Notes: generated from the sequence alone by a model not told the origin. A stretch of 64,000 bases of DNA from JAWHQP01 sp032586195 (GCA_032586195.1 JAWHQP010000005.1:178794-242793), one strand, 5' to 3'. Positions 26,806 through 36,084 are shown, counted from the stretch's first letter. A program made the numbers and translations.

Positions 26806-27657
26806 TTAATGTGCACGGGCAATATATGTCTGATATAAGCCGATCACAAGACCGCCGCCGACAATATTACCCAATGTCACAGGAATCAGATTTTTTACCA
26901 CTAAATGATAGACATCTAAATCGGCAAATTGTTCGGGATTTAACCCGATAGCCTGCCAAAATTCAGGGCTGCTGAAATGTGCCGTCACAATGCCCATCGG
27001 AATCATAAACATATTCGCCACACAGTGCTCAAAACCGGATGATACAAACAGTCCGAGCGGCAAAATCATAATGAAGGCTTTGTCCGTTAAACTCTTACCC
27101 GCGTAAGACATCCAAATAGCGATGCACACCATAACGTTACAGAGTATCCCCAAGCAAAACGCTTCAAACCAAGTATGGTGAATTTTATGCTGTGCCGTGG
27201 TTAGAATGGTTAACCCCCACTGCCCGTTATCAGCCATGGTCTGTGCACCGAACCAAATCAAAAACACCACAAACAGCGAACCGACGAAATTGCCCGCGTA
27301 AACCACAATCCAGTTACGCAGCATCTGCCACGTAGTAATTTTACCCGTAACACGGCCAATAATACTCAGCGTGGAAGAAGTGAAAAGTTCCGTACCGCAC
27401 ACAACCACCATAATCACCCCCAACGAGAATACCAAACCTCCTACCAGCTTGGTCAATCCCCACGGAGCCCCGGCGCTACCCGTCTGCGTAGTGGTATAAA
27501 ACACAAAAGCCAACGCAATAAACAAGCCCGAAGCAATGGCGGAATAAAAAGACAAAATCTGCTTTTTATTAGCTTTATAAACGCCTGTTCCTTCACCAAT
27601 GTCAGCCATTTCAGCCGGGGTGCGGAGACAAGGTGAAAGTTCTCTTTCAGTTGTCAT
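26806..27657 (-). CDS. focA: formate channel FocA
   Basis: Pentameric formate/nitrite-transporter family channel moving formate across the inner membrane. 283 residues with six membrane segments; family signatures GVIMVVVCGTELFTSS and GILCNVMVCIAIWMSYAGKS are clear, as is the FVSSGFEHCVANMF segment whose histidine gates proton-coupled transport. Upstream of pflB by 82 bp, it forms the usual focA-pflB unit, so formate production and export are made together. Confidence 0.96.
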   Translation of the reverse strand: MTTERELSPCLRTPAEMADIGEGTGVYKANKKQILSFYSAIASGLFIALAFVFYTTTQTGSAGAPWGLTKLVGGLVFSLGVIMVVVCGTELFTSSTLSIIGRVTGKITTWQMLRNWIVVYAGNFVGSLFVVFLIWFGAQTMADNGQWGLTILTTAQHKIHHTWFEAFCLGILCNVMVCIAIWMSYAGKSLTDKAFIMILPLGLFVSSGFEHCVANMFMIPMGIVTAHFSSPEFWQAIGLNPEQFADLDVYHLVVKNLIPVTLGNIVGGGLVIGLYQTYIARAH

Positions 27658-28025
27658 AGTATAACTCCAGTTAGGTATAGCTCACAAAAAATTGAAAGAA
27701 CTTGAGCTTAGTTTTTTAAACTTTTTTTATATTTTATAAAAATTTTTTGTATTATAGGCCGATTTAGCGATGAGGTAAAATGAATTTCCGTGTTCTTCTC
27801 TTATTTTTCAACCATTTTCCTTCTTTCTTGACCTAAATCAAACTTATCAATTTAAAGCAAATTCAGGCATGAAAAAACGATAGATTCATTCGATGTTTTT
27901 ATCGACAAAATTGCTATTTCCGGCATTTTCTGATAAAACAGCGAAAGTCTCCGGCACGCCTTCAATTGAATATTAAAGTGCGGTGTTGTTTTTTCGAGTT
28001 TTTCGCATTTCACAGGAGTTTACTC
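27658..28025. other. divergent intergenic region focA/hinT
   Basis: 368 bp, AT-rich near focA. It contains an FNR-like site (27828-27841) about 170 bp before focA and, before hinT, a single uptake sequence (AAAGTGCGGTGTT near 27975). No gene or RNA was recognised. Confidence 0.6.
27828..27841 (-). promoter_or_regulatory. FNR box upstream of focA-pflB
   Basis: TTGACCTAAATCAA fits the FNR consensus TTGAT-N4-ATCAA with one mismatch. FNR activation of focA-pflB under anaerobiosis is well established in E. coli and known in Haemophilus relatives, so the placement makes sense. Confidence 0.7.
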
Positions 28026-28382
28026 ATGGCAGAAGAAACCATTTTCAGCAAAATTATTCGCAAAGAAATCCCCGCCGATATCGTCTATCAGGATGAACTG
28101 GTCACCGCATTCCGCGACATTTCACCACAGGCGCGGACTCACATTCTCATCATTCCGAATAAACTCATTCCTACCACAAACGATGTCAGCGCCTCGGACG
28201 AACTTGCTTTGGGGCGTTTATTCACCGTGGCGGCCAAAATCGCGAAAGAAGAAGGCATCGCCGAAGACGGCTACCGTTTAGTGGTAAATTGCAACAAACA
28301 CGCGGGGCAGGAAGTGTTCCATCTGCACATGCATTTGCTCGGCGGCGAACCTTTAGGTCCGTTACTGGCGAAACAATCATGA
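28026..28382 (+). CDS. hinT: purine nucleoside phosphoramidase HinT
   Basis: Histidine-triad hydrolase cleaving adenosine phosphoramidates. The ATG at 28026 follows CAGGAG and gives 118 residues (MAEETIFSKIIRKEIPADIV); the frame is open further upstream through an uptake sequence but without homology. The triad HxHxH is in EVFHLHMHLLGG near the C-terminus. It begins the hinT-ycfL-nagZ-rlmC run; the first three have the same order in E. coli apart from missing lpoB and thiK. Confidence 0.96.
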   Translation: MAEETIFSKIIRKEIPADIVYQDELVTAFRDISPQARTHILIIPNKLIPTTNDVSASDELALGRLFTVAAKIAKEEGIAEDGYRLVVNCNKHAGQEVFHLHMHLLGGEPLGPLLAKQS

Positions 28383-28423
28383 AAGCGCGGTGCTGTTTTA
28401 ACGAGTTTTTACAATTTAATTCC

Positions 28424-28780
28424 ATGAAAAAATACTTTCTCTTACCTGTCATTCTCTTGCTGACGGCCTGTTCGGCACAAAAGCCTAATTTGGTGAAAAC
28501 GACAGCTCCTATTTTGAATATCACTACGGCGGCAGCACAGATGATTGAGGCGGATTTGTATGCCGATACCGCCACGCTGCGTAATAAAACCGCCGCCCCC
28601 GTGCTCCTCGCTTACGATCTCTATTGGTATAACGCCCAAGGGGTAACGCAAGTCTATAGCCCGACACAAGAGGCTTTTCACGCCGATCTTTTACTCGCCG
28701 CCCGACAGAAGACCGATATTGTTCTGCATAAACCTAATGCGAGCGCCGTCATTTACCGTCTTTATGTCCGATTGAAATAA
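28424..28780 (+). CDS. YcfL-like lipoprotein (DUF1425)
   Basis: 118-residue lipoprotein: signal MKKYFLLPVILLLTACSAQK with the lipobox LTAC, so the mature chain begins with an acylated cysteine. The rest (DLYADTATLRNKTAAPVLLAYDLYWYNAQGV) fits the YcfL family, a beta-sandwich-type periplasmic domain of unclear role. The start is chosen for the signal peptide; no good ribosome binding site is visible, and the frame is open upstream through hinT. In E. coli ycfL also lies between hinT and nagZ, supporting the assignment. Confidence 0.8.
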   Translation: MKKYFLLPVILLLTACSAQKPNLVKTTAPILNITTAAAQMIEADLYADTATLRNKTAAPVLLAYDLYWYNAQGVTQVYSPTQEAFHADLLLAARQKTDIVLHKPNASAVIYRLYVRLK

Positions 28781-28785
28781 TTGTC

Positions 28786-29832
28786 ATGTCAACATTACTT
28801 ATCGATTTAAAAGGTCAAGAGCTGACTCAAGAAGAAGCGGAATTGCTGGAACATCCGCTGGTGGCGGGGTTGATCCTGTTCACCCGCAATTTTTACGACC
28901 GTGAGCAAATTCAGGCATTGGTGAAATCTGTCCGCCGGCGGGTGAAAAAGCCGTTGCTGATTACCGTGGATCAGGAAGGCGGCAGAGTACAGCGCTTTCG
29001 TCCGGGCTTTACCCTGCTTCCGGCAATGCAGGCCTTTGCCGCGTTGATTGCTGATCAGGCGGAACAAAACCGCCTGGCACAGGAGGCCGGTTGGGTCATG
29101 GCGGCGGAAATGGCGGCGCTGGACATTGATTTAAGTTTCGCTCCCGTGCTGGACTTAGGCCATGAATGCAAAGCTATCGGCGACCGCAGTTTTCATGCCG
29201 ACGCCGAACCGACGACCCGCCTTGCGGCGTTTTTCATTACAGGTATGCGGCAGGCGGGCATGGCTGCAACGGGCAAGCATTTTCCCGGTCACGGTCATGT
29301 ATCGGCGGACAGCCATTTGGAAACACCCATAGATGAACGCCCGGAAAAAGAGATTTTTACTCGGGATATCCAGCCGTTCCGGCAATTAATCGAACAGAAC
29401 TTACTGGACGCGGTAATGCCCGCCCATGTGATTTATCGCCGGTGCGATAACCAACCCGCCAGCGGTTCAAGCTATTGGTTGCAAACGGTATTGCGCGGGC
29501 AATTAGGCTTTCAGGGCGCGATTTTCTCCGACGACTTAGGCATGAAAGGCGCGGGATTTATGGGCGATTTTGTCGCCCGCAGCGAAAAAGCCCTCCGTGC
29601 GGGTTGCGATTTATTGCTGCTGTGCAACGAACCCGAAGGCGTGGTGCAAGTGTTGGATCGCTTAAAACTCGCCGAATCGACACCGCACTTTTGCGCCCGT
29701 CAAGCCCGCTTGAATAGTCTGTTCAAGCGGAAATCCTTTAGCTGGAACGAGCTGAGCAAAACCGAGCGTTGGCTCAACAGCCGACAACAACTCACCGCCC
29801 TGCAGCAGGACTGGCTGGCGGCAAGGGCATAA
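28786..29832 (+). CDS. nagZ: beta-N-acetylhexosaminidase NagZ (GH3)
   Basis: Cytosolic peptidoglycan-recycling enzyme releasing GlcNAc from GlcNAc-anhydroMur-peptides. 348 residues; the family pattern is clear: VDQEGGRVQRFRPG, the catalytic loop KHFPGHGHVSADSH with the His of the Asp-His dyad, and FSDDLGMKGA with the nucleophile Asp. It starts 5 bp after the YcfL gene. An inverted uptake sequence (CACCGCACTTTT) lies inside its 3' half, encoding TPHFC. Confidence 0.96.
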   Translation: MSTLLIDLKGQELTQEEAELLEHPLVAGLILFTRNFYDREQIQALVKSVRRRVKKPLLITVDQEGGRVQRFRPGFTLLPAMQAFAALIADQAEQNRLAQEAGWVMAAEMAALDIDLSFAPVLDLGHECKAIGDRSFHADAEPTTRLAAFFITGMRQAGMAATGKHFPGHGHVSADSHLETPIDERPEKEIFTRDIQPFRQLIEQNLLDAVMPAHVIYRRCDNQPASGSSYWLQTVLRGQLGFQGAIFSDDLGMKGAGFMGDFVARSEKALRAGCDLLLLCNEPEGVVQVLDRLKLAESTPHFCARQARLNSLFKRKSFSWNELSKTERWLNSRQQLTALQQDWLAARA

Positions 29833-29837
29833 CGCGG

Positions 29838-31010
29838 ATGATTCACTGCCGGCACTATCAACAGGGTGATTGCCGTTCCTGCCAATGGCTTGAACTGCCC
29901 TACGACGAACAGCTCGCACGCAAACAGCGGCATTTACAGGGTCTGCTTGCGGGTTTGGATCAATCTCAGCTCCATTGGCTACCGCCTCAGGTTTCTGCTC
30001 TCAATGCCTTTCGCAATAAAGCGAAAATGGTGGTTAGCGGTGTGGTGGAACGCCCGATTTTAGGCATGCCGGCAAATCCTGATGATCCGCACGGTACGGC
30101 TGATCTCACGGATTGCCCGCTCTACCCGCCCGAATTTGAGCAGATGTTTCCCGTTCTCAAAGACTTCATTGCCCGGGCGGGGCTGGTGCCGTACAACGTC
30201 ACCAGACAAAAAGGCGAACTTAAATATATTTTGCTGACGCAAAGTCGATACAATCAGCAGATCATGCTGCGTTTCGTGCTGCGTTCGGAAAATAAAATGC
30301 CCCTTATACAACGTGAACTGGCCGGGTTGCGGGCGAAACTGCCGCAATTAGCCGTGATCAGCGCGAATATTCAGCCGCGGCACGCCGCTATTCTGGAGGG
30401 AGAAAAAGAGATTTTTCTGACGGAACAACAGGTGTTGGAAGAACAATTTAACCGGATTCCGCTGTTTATCCGCCCGCAAGGGTTCTTCCAGACCAACCCG
30501 CAAGTGGCGGCGGCGTTATATCGCACGGCTCAGGCCTGGATGCAGGATTTACCGATTGACCGTTTATGGGATTTATTCTGCGGTGTCGGCGGATTCGGCT
30601 TACACTGCGCCGCCGTATTGCGACGCAAATCCAGCCACGAAGCAAGCCTGACAGGCATTGAAATCTCGCCGTCCGCCATTTATTCCGCTACCCTTTCCGC
30701 TCAAAAACTGGGCTTGCGACGGATAAAATTTCAATCCTTCGACGCGGCACATTTCGCTCTGTGTCAGACGGAAGAAAAGCCCGATTTAGTTATCGTCAAC
30801 CCGCCGCGCCGCGGAATCGGCACACCGCTGGCACAATTTCTCAATAACTTGGCACCGCACTTTATCCTTTACTCCAGCTGCAACGCGGTCAGCATGAGCA
30901 AGGATCTGCATGTGCTCAGCCGTTATCGGATGCGGCAAATTCGGCTGTTCGATATGTTCCCGCACACCGCACATTACGAGGTGCTGACGCTGCTCGTCCG
31001 CAGCACCTGA
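29838..31010 (+). CDS. rlmC: 23S rRNA m5U747 methyltransferase RlmC
   Basis: SAM-dependent methyltransferase of the RlmCD/TrmA family. The ATG at 29838 (MIHCRHYQQGDCRSCQWLE) gives 390 residues and opens directly with the 4Fe-4S cysteines, as in RlmC of E. coli, which lacks a TRAM domain. The SAM site is DLFCGVGGFGLH, the base-contact motif is VNPPRRG, and the catalytic cysteine is in YSSCNAVSMSKDL. It begins 5 bp after nagZ; a longer frame starting at 29769 overlaps nagZ and has no homology. Confidence 0.95.
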   Translation: MIHCRHYQQGDCRSCQWLELPYDEQLARKQRHLQGLLAGLDQSQLHWLPPQVSALNAFRNKAKMVVSGVVERPILGMPANPDDPHGTADLTDCPLYPPEFEQMFPVLKDFIARAGLVPYNVTRQKGELKYILLTQSRYNQQIMLRFVLRSENKMPLIQRELAGLRAKLPQLAVISANIQPRHAAILEGEKEIFLTEQQVLEEQFNRIPLFIRPQGFFQTNPQVAAALYRTAQAWMQDLPIDRLWDLFCGVGGFGLHCAAVLRRKSSHEASLTGIEISPSAIYSATLSAQKLGLRRIKFQSFDAAHFALCQTEEKPDLVIVNPPRRGIGTPLAQFLNNLAPHFILYSSCNAVSMSKDLHVLSRYRMRQIRLFDMFPHTAHYEVLTLLVRST

Positions 31011-31112
31011 CCCAAACCGAAGCCGCATTGTTATACGCCGTCGTTATACTCGCTCGCGGTGTCTTCAACGGCGAAGTCAACGTTAAAAAACTCGGATTTT
31101 CAGCACCGCGCT

Positions 31113-32219
31113 TTAGTCGGCGTTATTGGTTTTTTCAATGATGATTTTCAACAAGTCCTGAGTGGCGGATTGAATCTGTTCGCCGCTCATATCGTCCGCA
31201 TATTCGCCCCAAATGGACAACGCCGCGCCGCTTAATTGCCGGTTCGCCACCACATCCCGTTTATTTTGTTTATCCCACACACCCAACTGCCAGTGAGACT
31301 GCATATCCCGCCGGGCAAATCGCATATCTTCCATCAGATTTTTGTCTTTTCGCGGCACCACATAGAGATAATAGGAATTGTAGTTTAATACACGGAATCC
31401 CTTTGTCAGCAACAAGGGCACATCCGCGCGGATATCCCGCCGGAATTTGGCTTCTTGCGAATCCTGCGTATCGCCGTCATAGCTCCAATAGGTTATTTCA
31501 ATATTTTTATTCAGCGAATCCAGATTTTTCTTGGTTAAGCCATCATTCCAAATACGGGTAATCAGTCCCTTACGGCTAATATAGTCGTTTAACTCATTGA
31601 TATACCGAATAAAATCATTATCATTCGGCTCGTCATAGCTGAATTCGTCTCCCCCCGCATGAAAATGCCGACTGCTGTTGCCAAAGATATAAATGACTTC
31701 GCCGATAAGCGTTTTTACCATTTCCGCCGCTTCGGGATTTGTCATATTCAACTCGCCCCGGCTTCCTTTCAATCGCAGGCCGTTGACATAGTCCTTACCG
31801 TTTTTTAATTCAAGTAAGCTGAGAATTGCCGTCATATGGCCCGGACTATCAACTTCCGGCACCAATTCAACCTGTTTTTCCGCAGCATAGCGGATAATCT
31901 CATCAATCTGGCGATAGGTCAAAAACGGTTTTCCCGTTTTGGGATTAACACAGGTGCCATTCCGGCAGGTTGCATTCCGTTCCAGCTGATCCAGATAAGC
32001 ACTCTCCAGAGCGTAATTCTGATCATCCGAGAGATGGAGCTGCAAGAAATGTCCGCCCGCCTGATGAATCGTATCAATAAAGCTTTTAAGGCTGTCCACG
32101 TCATAAAAATGGCGGGCGATATCAAGATTCAATCCGCTTTCCTTAGAAAGGGCGGGTTCATTTGCTTGCGTGCTGAATGCATTCAACATTAATAAAACAA
32201 TTAAGAGTATTTTTTTCAT
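31113..32219 (-). CDS. dspB: dispersin B-like beta-1,6-N-acetylglucosaminidase (GH20)
   Basis: 368 residues with a signal peptide (MKKILLIVLLMLNAFSTQA), so exported. The mature chain follows dispersin B of Aggregatibacter closely throughout: LNLDIARHFYDVDSLKSFID, LQLHLSDDQNYALES, VPEVDSPGHMTAI, the catalytic pair GGDEFSYD, ITYWSYDGDTQD, NYNSYYLYVVP and ALSIWGEYAD. Dispersin B hydrolyses poly-beta-1,6-GlcNAc, the biofilm adhesin made by pga systems. The frame opens upstream at 32279, but the signal peptide fixes the start at 32219. It stands alone, convergent to rlmC and divergent from an ABC exporter. No pga genes are in the window. Confidence 0.92.
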   Translation of the reverse strand: MKKILLIVLLMLNAFSTQANEPALSKESGLNLDIARHFYDVDSLKSFIDTIHQAGGHFLQLHLSDDQNYALESAYLDQLERNATCRNGTCVNPKTGKPFLTYRQIDEIIRYAAEKQVELVPEVDSPGHMTAILSLLELKNGKDYVNGLRLKGSRGELNMTNPEAAEMVKTLIGEVIYIFGNSSRHFHAGGDEFSYDEPNDNDFIRYINELNDYISRKGLITRIWNDGLTKKNLDSLNKNIEITYWSYDGDTQDSQEAKFRRDIRADVPLLLTKGFRVLNYNSYYLYVVPRKDKNLMEDMRFARRDMQSHWQLGVWDKQNKRDVVANRQLSGAALSIWGEYADDMSGEQIQSATQDLLKIIIEKTNNAD

Positions 32220-32274
32220 TGGAATCTCGTCAACATCATGATTAAGAATGGTCATTGTAACAAAATATGACGAT

Positions 32275-32390
32275 AACAAAAACTTTGCTTTTGAACATTG
32301 GCGTTGTCACCAGTGTCAAAGGCAAGGCGACTTCCCAAAAGAGCGACATATAAATACAATTTTTCCGGCTATTTATAGAACGGTGTTTTA
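32275..32390 (+). repeat. dispersed intergenic repeat, copy B
   Basis: Begins AACAAAAACTTTGCTTTTGAACA and continues TTGGCGTT, matching the unit at 3405-3507 at about 18 of 20 positions in the best word and more loosely beyond it. It lies in the divergent dspB/ABC-exporter region. Ends are approximate. Confidence 0.45.
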
Positions 32391-32455
32391 ACGTTATAAT
32401 GACCGAATTTTTCGGAGCCTAACCGAAACGCTCACTGATGATTAAGGTAATATGC

Positions 32456-34300
32456 ATGATTGATAAAATCTTCTCATGGTTTGAACACCGTGTGAATCCC
32501 TACCCCGAAGCGGCCCCCAAAACGCCTGAAAAAGGGCTGTTCCGCTTTATCTGGTCCAGTCTTGACGGCATGAAAGGCTGGATTTTATTATTGGCGATCC
32601 TTACCGTCGGCACAGGTGTCATGGAGGCGGTGCTGTTTCAATTCATGGGTGTGCTGGTGGATTGGCTCGGCAAGTTTACGCCTGCAAATTTATGGGCAGA
32701 AAAAGGAGTTTTATTGATTGGTATGGGCGTGCTGTTGCTAATCAGCATCATCTGGTCTTTTCTCGCTTCGGCAGTACGGTTGCAAACCCTGCAAGGGGTG
32801 TTTCCCATGCGGTTACGTTGGAATTTCCACCGTTTAATGCTCGGGCAAAGTTTAAGTTTTTATCAGGATGAATTTGCCGGCCGGGTGTCCGCCAAGGTTA
32901 TGCAAACCGCCCTTGCGGTGCGTGATACAGTGCTGAGCATTGCCGATATGTTTGTCTATGTGGTGGTGTATTTTGTCACCTCGGGCGTAGTGTTAGTGGC
33001 GTTGGATGGCTGGTTATTGATTCCGTTTCTGTTGTGGATTGTTATTTTCGGCGCGATTTTACGCATTTTGATTCCCAAACTGGCCCGCACCGCCGAACGT
33101 CAGGCCGATGCCCGTTCCCTCATGACGGGGCGGGTTACCGATGCCTATTCCAATATCGCCACGGTGAAGTTATTTTCCCACGGTTCACGAGAAGCCGCTT
33201 ACGCCAAACGTTCCATGGAAGATTTTATGGTGACAGTTCACGCGCAAATGCGGCTCGGCACCTCGCTGGATACCCTCACTTATGCTTCCAATGTGTTTTT
33301 GACCCTCAGCACGGTAATTATCGGCATTTGGCTTTGGCTGCAAGGCAATCTCGGAGTAGGCGCGATCGCCACCGCCACCGCGATGGCATTGCGGGTGAAC
33401 GGGCTTTCCCACTGGATCATGTGGGAATCGGCCCGCTTGTTTGAAAATATCGGTACGGTGAATGACGGCATGAACACTCTGTCAAAACCGCATACCATTG
33501 TGGATAAGGCCAATGCCCTGCCGATGAAGGTCAGCAAGGGAGAAATCCGTTTTAATAACGTTACCTTCGCTTACGATGCGAAGAAACCGCTATTAAATCA
33601 CTTTAATTTAATCATTAAACCCGGTGAGAAAGTGGGGTTGATCGGTCGTTCCGGCGCGGGCAAATCCACTATTGTCAATCTGCTGCTGCGATTTTACGAG
33701 CCGCAGGAAGGCACAATCACCATTGACGGACAAAATGTGTGCGACGTGCAGCAGGAAACCCTTCGCAGCCAAATCGGCCTGGTGACGCAGGATACCTCGC
33801 TGCTGCACCGTTCCGTACGGGAAAACATCGTGTACGGTCGCCCGGACGCGACGGATGAAGAAATGTTCAACGCGGCCGAACGGGCAGAAGCGGCCGATTT
33901 TATTCCTTATCTCAGCGATTCTTCCGGTCGCCGCGGCTATGACGCTCATGTAGGTGAACGCGGCGTGAAACTCTCCGGCGGACAGCGTCAGCGTATCGCC
34001 ATTGCCCGCGTGATGCTGAAGGATGCTCCGATTTTATTACTTGATGAAGCCACCAGTGCGCTGGATTCCGAGGTAGAAGCGGCAATTCAGCAAAGTCTGG
34101 ATAAAATGATGGAAAATAAAACCGTTATCGCCATCGCTCACCGCTTATCCACCATCGCCGCCATGGATCGCCTGATTGTACTGGATAAAGGGCAAATCGT
34201 CGAACAAGGCACTCATGCCCAATTACTGGCTCAAAACGGGCTTTATGCCAAACTCTGGAACCACCAAAGCGGCGGTTTCCTGAGTGAACACATAGATTAA
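32456..34300 (+). CDS. ABC exporter, fused membrane and ATPase domains
   Basis: 614 residues from the ATG at 32456 (MIDKIFSWFEHRVNPYPEA), preceded by AAGG; an in-frame ATG lies at 32438. Six membrane helices occupy residues about 40-320, followed by an ATPase domain with Walker A GRSGAGKSTIVNLLL, signature LSGGQRQRIAIARVM, Walker B PILLLDEATSALD and the switch histidine in IAHRLSTI. It belongs to the MsbA/MdlB-like exporter class found widely in Pasteurellaceae. Its cargo is unknown. The mltF-like gene follows after 11 bp, so the two may work together at the envelope. Confidence 0.88.
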   Translation: MIDKIFSWFEHRVNPYPEAAPKTPEKGLFRFIWSSLDGMKGWILLLAILTVGTGVMEAVLFQFMGVLVDWLGKFTPANLWAEKGVLLIGMGVLLLISIIWSFLASAVRLQTLQGVFPMRLRWNFHRLMLGQSLSFYQDEFAGRVSAKVMQTALAVRDTVLSIADMFVYVVVYFVTSGVVLVALDGWLLIPFLLWIVIFGAILRILIPKLARTAERQADARSLMTGRVTDAYSNIATVKLFSHGSREAAYAKRSMEDFMVTVHAQMRLGTSLDTLTYASNVFLTLSTVIIGIWLWLQGNLGVGAIATATAMALRVNGLSHWIMWESARLFENIGTVNDGMNTLSKPHTIVDKANALPMKVSKGEIRFNNVTFAYDAKKPLLNHFNLIIKPGEKVGLIGRSGAGKSTIVNLLLRFYEPQEGTITIDGQNVCDVQQETLRSQIGLVTQDTSLLHRSVRENIVYGRPDATDEEMFNAAERAEAADFIPYLSDSSGRRGYDAHVGERGVKLSGGQRQRIAIARVMLKDAPILLLDEATSALDSEVEAAIQQSLDKMMENKTVIAIAHRLSTIAAMDRLIVLDKGQIVEQGTHAQLLAQNGLYAKLWNHQSGGFLSEHID

Positions 34301-34311
34301 AAAGGATTGGT

Positions 34312-35769
34312 TTGAAAGGTTTAATTCTCCGTATAGTCGCCGCATTTGCCCTGTTACTCTGGGCGATTGACATGGTATTTCCGTGGCAGCAAATGATGCG
34401 TTCCGAAGAAAACCGTTACACCGCCATTCAGCGCCGCGGTACGCTGGTGGTGGGAACGGTGAACGGCCCTGTGTCCTATTTTATCGGCAATGACGGCCAA
34501 GCCGGGCTGGAGTACGAATTAAGTAAATCCTTCGCCGATTATTTGGGCGTAGGAATGGAAATGAAAACGCTGGATAATGCCGAGCAACTGTTTAACGCCT
34601 TACAGCAAGGGGAAATCGATATCGCCGCCGCCAATTTGCTGTATCAATCGGACAAAGCCGAAACGTTCCAAATCGGCCCTGCCTATTATTCCGCCTCATG
34701 GCAGCTTGTATATAAAAAAGGCACAACACCGCCCAAATCCTTGCGCCAACTGAACGATGAAATCGCGATTGCGGACGGTTCGGAACTGCCGCTGATTTTA
34801 GCCGAACGCAAGGAAAAAACACCGAACCTTAACTGGCGCGTAGTTAAAAACCAAACACAGGAAGAAATCCTGCTGCAAGTGGCTGAAGGCAAATTCAAAT
34901 ACAGCATTGCCAACTCCATCGAAGTATCGGCGGCACAGCAAATCCGTCCGGAGCTGGCGGTAGCATTTGATGTGACGGACGAAGCGAGCGTGCATTGGTA
35001 TCTGCCGGACAATTCCTACAGCGAATTGCAGGCGGCCCTGCTTGATTTCACCAATCAATCCATTGAAAACGGTTTAACCGCCCGGATTGAAGAAAAATAT
35101 TTCAATCATTTCAACAAGTTCAATTATGTGGATATGATCAGCTACACCAAAGCCATTGAAAACATCCTGCCTAAATATGCCTCGATATTTGAAAAATATC
35201 AGGGCGAACTGGACTGGCGTTTGCTTGCCGCGGTGGCTTATCAGGAATCCCATTGGGATGAAACCGCCACCTCACCGACCGGGGTGCGCGGTATCATGAT
35301 GCTCACCAAAGCAACCGCCGAACGGATGAAAATCGCCGATCGCAATGATCCCGAGCAAAGCATTAAAGCGGGTTCGGAATATCTGCACTGGTTGATTTCG
35401 CAGGTGCCTGACAGCATTCCCAAGGAAGATCGCATCTGGTACGCTTTGGCAGGCTACAATATGGGGTTGGGGCATATGCTGGATGTCCGCCGTTTAACCA
35501 AAAATCTCGGCGGCGATCCCGATAATTGGCTGGATGTAAAGAAAAACCTGCCGCTGCTGGCGGAAAAACGTTATTATAATAACCTGAAATACGGCTATGC
35601 CCGCGGTTATGAGGCATTTGAATACGTGGAAAATATCCGCCGTTATATGAACAGCATTATCAACTATTACCGGATACAGGAAAATAACGAAAACAAATCA
35701 GCGGATGAAGCAAAAACATCGGAAAATCAATCGGATAACACAGAGCATCAACAGCAGAACATTCAATAG
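34312..35769 (+). CDS. mltF: membrane-bound lytic transglycosylase F
   Basis: 485 residues. A TTG start at 34312 follows AAAGGA at correct spacing and opens with a membrane/signal segment (LILRIVAAFALLLWAIDMVF). Residues about 40-270 form a type 3 solute-binding-like domain (GTLVVGTVNGPVSYF, AGLEYELSKSFADYLGV), and residues about 290-450 the SLT catalytic domain with AAVAYQESHWDETATSPTGV (catalytic Glu) and YALAGYNMGLGHMLD. This two-domain build is that of MltF, which cleaves peptidoglycan to anhydro-muropeptides. The tail is rich in Asn, Glu and Ser. Confidence 0.93.
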   Translation: MKGLILRIVAAFALLLWAIDMVFPWQQMMRSEENRYTAIQRRGTLVVGTVNGPVSYFIGNDGQAGLEYELSKSFADYLGVGMEMKTLDNAEQLFNALQQGEIDIAAANLLYQSDKAETFQIGPAYYSASWQLVYKKGTTPPKSLRQLNDEIAIADGSELPLILAERKEKTPNLNWRVVKNQTQEEILLQVAEGKFKYSIANSIEVSAAQQIRPELAVAFDVTDEASVHWYLPDNSYSELQAALLDFTNQSIENGLTARIEEKYFNHFNKFNYVDMISYTKAIENILPKYASIFEKYQGELDWRLLAAVAYQESHWDETATSPTGVRGIMMLTKATAERMKIADRNDPEQSIKAGSEYLHWLISQVPDSIPKEDRIWYALAGYNMGLGHMLDVRRLTKNLGGDPDNWLDVKKNLPLLAEKRYYNNLKYGYARGYEAFEYVENIRRYMNSIINYYRIQENNENKSADEAKTSENQSDNTEHQQQNIQ

Positions 35770-35781
35770 AAAAGGTACACT

Positions 35782-35940
35782 ATGGCATTAAAACGACATC
35801 GCATTCACTTAAAAACTTCAAATAAGGTCTTACATCGCAACCAATCCCTGCGCAATCGTCGTCTCAGACATACCAAAAGAACCAAAAACGCCATTTTTGC
35901 CCGTCATGAATTATGGTTCTTTAAAAGTGAGGAAGTGTAG
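35782..35940 (+). CDS. 52-residue arginine/histidine-rich basic protein
   Basis: ATG at 35782 is preceded by AAAAGG with 6-nt spacing and lies 12 bp after mltF. The product starts MALKRHRIHLKTSNKVLHRN and ends in HELWFFKSEEV then TAG; more than a third of residues are Lys, Arg or His. It has no signal peptide or membrane segment. The composition suggests nucleic-acid or ribosome contact, like small ribosomal proteins, but I do not recognise it. A hairpin with T-rich tail follows at 36009-36034, consistent with a real transcript end. Confidence 0.6.
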   Translation: MALKRHRIHLKTSNKVLHRNQSLRNRRLRHTKRTKNAIFARHELWFFKSEEV

Positions 35941-36008
35941 GCCACCGCCTTTTATCGAAGAAAATTGAAAATGCCGGCATTATAATCTCTTCACAAAATC
36001 AATACGGA

Positions 36009-36034
36009 AAAGGGCGTATTCAATATGCCCTTTA
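36009..36034. terminator. hairpin after the small basic protein gene
   Basis: AAAGGGC and GCCCTTT flank a GTATTCAATAT loop, followed by AT. An uptake half-sequence (AGCACCGCACTTT, 36067-36079) lies between it and the convergent nikE stop. Confidence 0.6.
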
Positions 36035-36084
36035 TGCTGTTACGCTTTATAAAAACTCCGATTTTTAGCACCGCACTTTGAGCC

